34,177 bases of DNA, taken from a virus. Positions 28,886 through 34,177 of this stretch are shown here, in pieces (position 1 is the first letter of the stretch; every line of letters starts with the position of its first letter). The notes beneath the pieces were generated by a model, which worked only from the letters and a program-made list of their open reading frames with translations, was not told the DNA's origin and did not search any database. The stretch spans positions 1-34,177 of the IMG/VR virus record IMGVR_UViG_3300032213_003085; one strand, written 5' to 3'. A program made the translations under genes and the position numbers.

Positions 28886-29707
28886 TTACTGAGGAAGGGA
28901 AACGATCAAGTCTTCGATGCTATCGGCCAGGGCATCGACCAGCCCCACGGGCGCGTTTTCGGCAAACCAGAAATCGCCGTTCATGTGCTGGGCGGACAGA
29001 CCGCGCTTTTCGGCGATGAACGACTTGAATTTCTGATCGACAAACTGCATCCGACGTTCGACAGCGGCTTCTTCTTCGGGGGTCCATGGCTTGCCATACA
29101 CGCCAGCGCCTTTGAGCTCGCCCGTGCGGAAAACCTTGGCGACAATGCCATTGTCTTCCAGTTGCTTGGAGTAGTCGTAGGCCACCATCAGGGTGGAAAT
29201 GCTTCCCAAGATCGCGGTGGGATTGGCGACAATCTTCTGACACCCGGCAATCATCCAATAGGCGGCGCTTGCGGCCATGGTGTCGGTGTAGGCATACGTG
29301 CGTTTTCCAGCCAATGCCAAATCGGTAATTTTTCGCGCCGTGGTATCTACGCCCGGTGTCATACCGCCGCCGCTGTTGACGTCCACGATGACGTTTTTGA
29401 TCATCGGATCATTCGCGATGTTGTCGATCATGCGATCGAGATAATGCAGGTCGCAGCCGTAATACCCGCCATACCCTTTCAAAATGTAGCCGGAAATGGG
29501 CAAGATTGCCGTGGCACCGATGACTTGCACCTGCGGCATGTAAGCATCGACACGATCGCCAGCCGCTGCCACAAGGGCGCAGCCCTCGGGCGAAAAGGTA
29601 AGCGCTGTGGGCAAAACAGCGAGCGGAAGCCCGAAAAATTGATTCGTGAGCATAACGGCAAAAAGATACGCTAGGGGGCTTTTGTCAAAGCCGCCCCAGC
29701 GTGTCAT
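28886..29707 (-). CDS. Prohead protease, S49/SppA-like (lambda gpC-type), 273 aa
   Basis: Contains NDPMIKNVIVDVNSGGGMTP (99-118), the serine nucleophile S147 in TDTMAASAAYW, GSI at 168-170, and the probable general-base lysine K199 in GELKGAG. This is the Ser-Lys dyad of S49 phage proteases such as lambda gpC. It matures the prohead by digesting scaffold and portal-associated proteins. The ATG at 29707 lies 6 bp from the portal gene; an internal ATG at 29653 is also possible. Unlike in lambda, no scaffold frame is nested in its 3' end, and the scaffold candidate lies 5 kb away. Confidence 0.8.
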   Translation of the reverse strand: MTRWGGFDKSPLAYLFAVMLTNQFFGLPLAVLPTALTFSPEGCALVAAAGDRVDAYMPQVQVIGATAILPISGYILKGYGGYYGCDLHYLDRMIDNIANDPMIKNVIVDVNSGGGMTPGVDTTARKITDLALAGKRTYAYTDTMAASAAYWMIAGCQKIVANPTAILGSISTLMVAYDYSKQLEDNGIVAKVFRTGELKGAGVYGKPWTPEEEAAVERRMQFVDQKFKSFIAEKRGLSAQHMNGDFWFAENAPVGLVDALADSIEDLIVSLPQ

Positions 29708-29712
29708 GCGCG

Positions 29713-31200
29713 TTATTTTGTCACCTCGCCCGTTTCATCGATCATCAGGGCTTGTTGCCCCGCCCGAGGCGAGAAGACAAGCGAGTAAGGAACATTGTGC
29801 TCTTTGCATTGCTCCATGTGGAATTTCGTTTCGGCAATCAGCTGCCGTGCCACGTCTTTCCAGTCGTCGCCTTTCTCGCGATGGTAGGCGCTGTGCGTGC
29901 TCAAGCCGCTTGCGACTTCGTCCATCTTCATGCGGCCTTCGCGACCTCGGTCGATCGTGATGTCGCGCAGCGGGACGAAGCTGACTTTCCACCACTCCAC
30001 GCCTTCGGGCGGCAGGGGCAAGCGACCGGCTTTCATTTCCTTGGCGAGGACGTAAACCCACACGCGCCGACCCCATTCTTCGAGCATTTCTTGTCGACGG
30101 CGGATCCAGCGAGAAGCCACTTCCATGACGAAACGCACGCCCGCGGAATTGAGATGCGAAATTTTCCACAGCACTTCGATGGGCAAGCCCAGCCCCACGG
30201 CAATGTCGTTGATGAGGGTTTCCCACAAAACCACTTGCTCGGGCGCGGGGCGGTTGTCGTGGAGAATTTTCAGCGTCTCGCCTGGCGGAAGTTGCGGAAT
30301 CTGCGACCCGCCCCACACTTGCGCCACATCGAACTCTCCAGACGCATTGGGATTCTGTGATTTCACGATGGCACCGGGCATTCCCGCTTGGGATTTCTGC
30401 AAGGCCGCCGTGGCACGCTCGCGGATGGCGGCGAAAAGCGAGGCGTTTTTGATCGCCGATTTCACATTTGCCCAGATCTCGACAATATCTTGCGAGTGGT
30501 TGATGCCATGCGCCAACGGCGGAATGGCTCGACGATTGCCAACGCTATCGAAGCTGCCAAAATAGATGCATCGATCGGCGGGGATGACGGTGGTATCAGT
30601 TTTGTTTTTCGCTACCGAGTAATACGTGTGACGGCCCTCTTCATTGATGAGCACGCCATCATGCCAATCACCGTCGAGTCTTTCTTTTTTCGGCATGCGG
30701 ATTTGATGCGACTCGTAAAATGCGAACATCGCCGCGCCGCTCTTGGACTCGGTGAGCACGGTCAAAAGATCGCCATCGCGCAAGGACTGGCACGTGAGCA
30801 TGTGCTGTGCACTCAGAAAATTGAACTTTCCGGCACGGTCGAAAGTGCTGGCATTTCCCGCCACACGCCAAAAGGCTTTCTCGGCCATTTCCGCCCACTC
30901 GCCTTCCACTTCGCTTTGGGGTCGCTGAGCGCCAACCAGTGTTGCGGCGTTGCGGATGAAGCCTTTTACAAATCCCACGTTCGCGGCCAGCCAGCGAATC
31001 CGACGAATCAACTCTTGGTGAGAAAATGAGTCGAGCTCATCGCGCGTTTCGAGAGTCGGCCAGAAAAGTTGGCCACGATCCAAAGACAAATTCGCGCCGG
31101 AATAGCCACTGTAGGCCTCCGGCGCTTGGATGGTATCGGCAGCCTCTGCCATCGGCGAAGGAGCGGGTGAAGAATTTCGATTGCGTTTGCGTTTGGCCAT
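29713..31200 (-). CDS. Portal protein, lambda family, 495 aa
   Basis: Matches lambda-type (gpB) portals in length and in segments such as LAANVGFVKGFIRNAATLVG, the long central APEQVVLWETLINDIAVGLG, and the following LGLPIEVLW motif. The basic N-terminus (MAKRKRNRNS) is often seen. Portals form the dodecameric DNA channel and the terminase docking site. The gene follows the gpW-like gene by 6 bp and has an AT-rich leader (AATTTTTT) directly before ATG. Confidence 0.85.
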   Translation of the reverse strand: MAKRKRNRNSSPAPSPMAEAADTIQAPEAYSGYSGANLSLDRGQLFWPTLETRDELDSFSHQELIRRIRWLAANVGFVKGFIRNAATLVGAQRPQSEVEGEWAEMAEKAFWRVAGNASTFDRAGKFNFLSAQHMLTCQSLRDGDLLTVLTESKSGAAMFAFYESHQIRMPKKERLDGDWHDGVLINEEGRHTYYSVAKNKTDTTVIPADRCIYFGSFDSVGNRRAIPPLAHGINHSQDIVEIWANVKSAIKNASLFAAIRERATAALQKSQAGMPGAIVKSQNPNASGEFDVAQVWGGSQIPQLPPGETLKILHDNRPAPEQVVLWETLINDIAVGLGLPIEVLWKISHLNSAGVRFVMEVASRWIRRRQEMLEEWGRRVWVYVLAKEMKAGRLPLPPEGVEWWKVSFVPLRDITIDRGREGRMKMDEVASGLSTHSAYHREKGDDWKDVARQLIAETKFHMEQCKEHNVPYSLVFSPRAGQQALMIDETGEVTK

Positions 31201-31206
31201 AAAAAA

Positions 31207-31494
31207 TTAGGTCTGGGTGTAGCGGTGAATGTTGGAAATGTGGACGTTCCCGCCAGTGGTCTTGCCTTCGATTTCGTTCAAGATGACCTCCAGCGCGTCC
31301 ATGGCCTCGGCGTAATGCTCGGCATCAACGACCACTTGCGCTTGGGCGCTTTCGCCCTCGGTCGACTTGCCGGTGATGATCGTCACTTCGTCAAGCCGTT
31401 GCATCCACGCTTGGAAAATCGCCTGATACGCCGCCTTGATTTCCTCAGGGGTCATAAAACGCCGCATGGCGGCTAAATGTCGGATGTCGGCCAT
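31207..31494 (-). CDS. Head-tail joining protein (gpW-like), 95 aa
   Basis: Lies between large terminase and portal, the position of lambda W. The pattern helix (EEIKAAYQAIFQAWMQRL), beta hairpin (EVTIITG...AQAQVVVDA), helix (HYAEAMDALEVILNEIEG) matches the small gpW fold. It would close the portal before tail attachment. The sequence is longer than lambda gpW (68 aa). Confidence 0.65.
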   Translation of the reverse strand: MADIRHLAAMRRFMTPEEIKAAYQAIFQAWMQRLDEVTIITGKSTEGESAQAQVVVDAEHYAEAMDALEVILNEIEGKTTGGNVHISNIHRYTQT

Positions 31495-31510
31495 TGTGAA
31501 AAGGGCAATT

Positions 31511-31525
31511 TGTCAAAGTGCCAAA
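31511..31525 (-). repeat. TTTGGCACTTTGACA at the end of the large-terminase gene
   Basis: Holds AAAGTGCCAAA on the plus strand (31515-31525), the 11-mer also found at 34061 and 34119. The terminase stop codon TGA lies inside it, and the motif ends 16 nt before the gpW-like start. Confidence 0.5.
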
Positions 31526-33327
31526 GCTGGGGCGGCAGGGATTTCTTTCGGCGGACCATCAAGCAAGCCGTTTTCTTTGAGCACGGGGGCGTTGATGTCC
31601 CACAGGGCGAGGCCGTATTTCAACACGTCGAAGTAGTCGTTTTTTCCTTTCACATGCCATTTTTGCTCTTCGAAGCCGTATTTGTTGGGTTTGACCTCAC
31701 GGTGCACCGAGGTAATTTCATCAACGAAGTCTTCGGAGATATCCCAAGGCAAGATGATGCGCTGTTTGGCGTAGTCGCGATTTTTGCCATCGCGTTTGAT
31801 GCGGTTGAAAACAAGCTCGTTGGCGTAGGCATCGTCGGACACGTGGTAGGTTAGGCACTCGATGCCCAAGTGTTCGCAGACCGATGTGGTGATCAGGCCA
31901 CGCGCTTGGTGGCGACCTCGACCTTTTACGGGGAAAATGTTGTCGTGGCGAGCGCAGTAGCTGCGGACTTCGTGCGTCCTATTGCCGTCCCCTTCGTCGA
32001 CCAATCCGCATTGCACGGTCACGTCTTCGCTTCCAGTCACGGAAATGGGAGTTTCGATGAGGAAATCAATTTCATCCCAAGTCAGGGCCTCGCCGTAGTC
32101 GATGACGATCATGTCGCCGGCGGAGGTGTAAGCGAGCAATCCCCATTTCATTGTCGCGGCCTGAACGTCAACGATGATCGCCACAAGCACGGGCGGCACG
32201 GGGCAGATGCCGCGACGATGCGATTTTTCGCGCAGGCTCAAAACTTCCTTGTCGCGCAGCTGGCCGTTGGAGCGTTTCATCGGCTCGCCAAGTCGATCCT
32301 GAACGAAGGCGGTAAGTTTGTCGGTGGATTTCTGCGCTTCGATCCATTCCACGGCCAGTTCTCCCCACGTCACGGCGTTGGAATAGAGGTCGGAAATGAG
32401 CATGGACCGTTTGCCAGGAATCGCCTTGGGATTGGTCGCACGCCACTGGCCTTTGAGAAGCATGTCGTATTTGTGACTGTGGTCGATGCCCTTTTTGCAC
32501 ATCTCGCAAGCGTAGTAAGCACCGGCTTTGATGGCATCGAGCTGCGGTTCTTGCGCCAGATCCTCAAACTCTTTGCCTTTGTAAATCACGTTTTTCCACT
32601 CCAGCGGCTGCATGTGGTCGCAGTGGGGGCAGGGCACGAAGTATTTTTCCATGGTGCCGGTCAAGCACTCTTGCCATGTCTGATCGCTTTCGAGCTTGGG
32701 CTTGCTGAATCCGAGAAGTTTGCTGTTGGGCTCTTGCTTCAAGCGCGAGCGCATCGCATCGGCAGAATTGCCTTGATGCTTCACAGGTGGGTGAGCGTCG
32801 AGCTCATCGAGAATCCCGATGCCGAGCATTTTGTTTCTCCACGTTCCTACGGAATAGGCCCCAAGCATGTGAACCAGCATCCCGCGCAGGAAGAAGGTCA
32901 TGTTGCTGAGCGAGTCTTCTTCTTCGCCGATTCGTTCGAGCAAGTTGTTTTGGGTGATCCATGGCTGGAGTCGCGACTTGCTAATTTTCCGAGCTTCTTC
33001 CCGGGAGTCGATGCAATAACCGATGTTCGTAGGCCGGTGCACGATGTGCCAGCAAATCACGATAAGGCAGGTCATGGTGAGCCCGACCTGCGAGGACTTG
33101 CAGACAAACAATTCGCTTTTGCCAGTCGAGCGAAACCAATCCATGATTTCACGCACGTAAGGCGAGTAGTCGGAGCTCCAGCGCTGACCGGCTTTCTTCG
33201 GGTTCTCGGCACCTTTGGGAATGATCAAGGTTCGCTCGGCCCATTGCCAGATGGTTTCTTTCGGTAGCGGACGATAGACCCCGGCAAGGCATCCATCGAT
33301 CCATGCTTTAATCTCGCTCTTTGTCAT
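31513..33327 (-). CDS. Terminase large subunit, GpA family, 604 aa
   Basis: A lambda GpA-type packaging ATPase-nuclease. An atypical Walker A is at 76-84 (CKSSQVGLT). Walker B is ILDELD at 172-177. A CxxC...CxxC zinc-ribbon lies at 233-236 and 274-277 (CPHC, CEMC). The nuclease domain begins with VDVQ (D387), then an acidic DEGDGNR, and ends with the typical KNDYFDVLKYGLALWD. It packages DNA into the prohead and cuts the concatemer. The start overlaps the small subunit by 20 bp. Confidence 0.9.
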   Translation of the reverse strand: MTKSEIKAWIDGCLAGVYRPLPKETIWQWAERTLIIPKGAENPKKAGQRWSSDYSPYVREIMDWFRSTGKSELFVCKSSQVGLTMTCLIVICWHIVHRPTNIGYCIDSREEARKISKSRLQPWITQNNLLERIGEEEDSLSNMTFFLRGMLVHMLGAYSVGTWRNKMLGIGILDELDAHPPVKHQGNSADAMRSRLKQEPNSKLLGFSKPKLESDQTWQECLTGTMEKYFVPCPHCDHMQPLEWKNVIYKGKEFEDLAQEPQLDAIKAGAYYACEMCKKGIDHSHKYDMLLKGQWRATNPKAIPGKRSMLISDLYSNAVTWGELAVEWIEAQKSTDKLTAFVQDRLGEPMKRSNGQLRDKEVLSLREKSHRRGICPVPPVLVAIIVDVQAATMKWGLLAYTSAGDMIVIDYGEALTWDEIDFLIETPISVTGSEDVTVQCGLVDEGDGNRTHEVRSYCARHDNIFPVKGRGRHQARGLITTSVCEHLGIECLTYHVSDDAYANELVFNRIKRDGKNRDYAKQRIILPWDISEDFVDEITSVHREVKPNKYGFEEQKWHVKGKNDYFDVLKYGLALWDINAPVLKENGLLDGPPKEIPAAPALAL

Positions 33328-34042
33328 GGATTTCGGTAAAGACTTCAGTAGTTAGGCCGTGGCAGAAGGTATCGATCAGATCTTGCCACTTGGCTTCGTT
33401 TTCGGATGTCACGGGGATTCCATAGGTTCGGGCCATGGCGGGGAAGATGCCACGGATCGCCGAGTAGATCGACGCATGACGATCGACAAGCTGCGTTTCG
33501 GCGATAATGCGCGGGATCAGTTCGCGGCGGGCGATTTCGTCTTCGCGAGCGACTTTTGCCATGACGCGCACTTGCGTGGTCATGTCGTTCCAGTTGCGCT
33601 GGGCCGCACGAATCCGACCCTCATCACGGGAATCGATGGCGGCCAGGTAGGCTCGATACGCATGCACCTCGGCATTGCGCATCCGTTTTTCCGTGGCGAT
33701 GACCCCCATTTCATCGTCACCCACCTCGACCAGTTCCATGGAAGGCGTGGAATTGCCAGTAATGGCGGGGCTTTCCGCGCCACTCAGATCCAAGGGCAGT
33801 TCGTTTTTCGGAAGCGATGGCGAAACGGGCGCGGCTTTGCTGGCAAAGGTGCCATTTCCCGCCGCAGCGGCGATGATGCTATCGGGAGCACGCTGGGTCA
33901 TGTTCTTTTCCCACCATTCCGCCATGCGCTCGGGGACATCGAGCGGAGCTTTGAGCGAGCCCCACCGCTTTACCGTCCGCAGCCCGACCCCATACCGAGC
34001 GGCATAAATCTCATATTTTTCAAGGTATCCAGAGCGGCGCAT
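33308..34042 (-). CDS. Terminase small subunit, 244 aa
   Basis: Residues 12-30 (YAARYGVGLRTVKRWGSL) are a helix-turn-helix for DNA recognition, as in lambda Nu1-type subunits. A flexible middle follows. The C-terminal helical half (about 120-244) presumably oligomerises and binds GpA. The ATG at 34042 is used; a TTG four codons upstream exists. The gene overlaps the large subunit by 20 bp and lies next to the repeats and the window end, which fits a cos site. Longer than Nu1 (181 aa). Confidence 0.75.
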   Translation of the reverse strand: MRRSGYLEKYEIYAARYGVGLRTVKRWGSLKAPLDVPERMAEWWEKNMTQRAPDSIIAAAAGNGTFASKAAPVSPSLPKNELPLDLSGAESPAITGNSTPSMELVEVGDDEMGVIATEKRMRNAEVHAYRAYLAAIDSRDEGRIRAAQRNWNDMTTQVRVMAKVAREDEIARRELIPRIIAETQLVDRHASIYSAIRGIFPAMARTYGIPVTSENEAKWQDLIDTFCHGLTTEVFTEIHDKERD

Positions 34043-34056
34043 GCTAGGGGGCAAAA

Positions 34057-34063
34057 GTCAAAA
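34057..34063 (-). promoter_or_regulatory. TTTTGAC motif before the small-terminase gene
   Basis: TTTTGACT lies 14 nt before the ATG at 34042 and is followed by TTTTGCCCCCTAGC. The CCCCCTAGC part recurs near the protease start (29669-29677). Confidence 0.4.
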
Positions 34064-34129
34064 GTGCCAAAGGTGCAACAAATCTTGTGGAACAATGCCA
34101 CAAAGCCGCAAAAATGCCAAAGTGCCAAA
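34061..34129. repeat. TGCCAAA repeats, candidate terminase-binding sites
   Basis: AAAGTGCCAAA occurs at 34061-34071 and 34119-34129. TGCCAAA also occurs at 34115-34121, and a variant with an inserted CA (TGCCACAAA) at 34096-34104. The repeats lie where lambda has the R sites bound by the small terminase. Confidence 0.55.
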
Positions 34130-34164
34130 AACTTTTTGCAACCTTTTCACTCTTTTTGGCTGCG

Positions 34165-34177
34165 AGCAAAAGCCACC
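34165..34177. repeat. 13-nt terminal direct repeat, right copy (cosN candidate)
   Basis: AGCAAAAGCCACC, identical to positions 1-13. If the window is linear with cohesive ends, this is the filled-in overhang next to the terminase genes. Confidence 0.6.

Larger units (their letters stand above)
34043..34177. other. cosB-like region between the window end and small terminase
   Basis: 135 bp, AT-rich, with repeated TGCCAAA units and the 13-nt terminal repeat at its outer end. It matches the lambda plan: cosN, then terminase-binding repeats, then the small-terminase gene. Confidence 0.55.

Noticed and set aside
31870-33267. A 465-codon plus-strand frame
   Set aside because: Antisense to the large-terminase gene, whose Walker and zinc motifs are clear. 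Histidine/phenylalanine-rich composition is typical of a shadow frame.
1-34177. tRNA genes, insertion sequences and an integrase
   Set aside because: Looked for cloverleaf-like GGTTCGA-type segments, transposase motifs and tyrosine/serine recombinase motifs while reading; none was convincing. A dedicated tRNA scan was not possible.

Overview
This window looks like a complete, or nearly complete, genome of a tailed double-stranded DNA phage with a lambda-like head and a long tail. The terminase large subunit, portal and prohead protease all belong to lambda-type families. A G/GT-style frameshift cassette and a tape-measure protein point to a long tail, probably non-contractile. The first 13 bases are repeated exactly at the last 13 bases. 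The small-terminase gene starts 135 bp from that end, with short repeats between. This is the arrangement of a lambda cos region, so the window may be a unit-length cos genome; a circular assembly overlap is the alternative. The host is not identified. Most genes lack a Shine-Dalgarno sequence but three have a strong AGGAGG, so the host ribosome uses both modes. I have only a weak impression of a host in the Verrucomicrobia/Planctomycetes group.

Layout. Positions 1-1001 are gene-free and rich in repeats: TTGATAAATCAA near-palindromes, a TCGGAAG cluster and several inverted repeats. This is a candidate origin, operator or centromere region. Three small plus-strand genes follow (1002-2176), ending with a ribbon-helix-helix DNA-binding protein. 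A structured gene-free stretch with a bidirectional terminator closes this unit (2177-2583). All remaining genes except one are on the minus strand. Read in the direction of transcription, an early operon runs from 12941 down to 2584: a chain of tiny translationally coupled genes, a lipoprotein-like protein, a 230-aa protein, a ParB-like protein, small membrane and hypothetical proteins, a DNA methyltransferase, a PAPS-reductase-like PP-loop protein, an AEP-type primase and an SF3-like helicase. The one other plus-strand gene (13030-13341) is a helix-turn-helix regulator divergent from this operon, with a palindromic operator in the gap.

The late region runs from 34042 down to 13322: small terminase, large terminase, gpW-like joiner, portal, S49 protease, two receptor-binding/fibre proteins, a lysis module (holin candidate, DUF1353, small membrane protein, endolysin), scaffold candidate, major capsid protein, connector and tail-completion proteins, tape measure, tail terminator, tail tube, an unknown 248-aa protein, G/GT chaperones with a GGGAAAG slippery site, and distal tail proteins. 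Two features depart from the lambda order. The fibre and lysis module sits between the protease and the scaffold/capsid genes, and the tape-measure gene precedes the tube and chaperone genes. Intrinsic terminators directly follow the capsid and tube genes.

No integrase, DNA polymerase, tRNA or CRISPR array was seen. A helix-turn-helix regulator with an operator, but no recombinase, fits either a lytic phage with early-gene control or a phage-plasmid. The ParB-like and ribbon-helix-helix proteins with repeated sites make the second worth testing. All functions are inferred by reading motifs and gene order; no database search was run.
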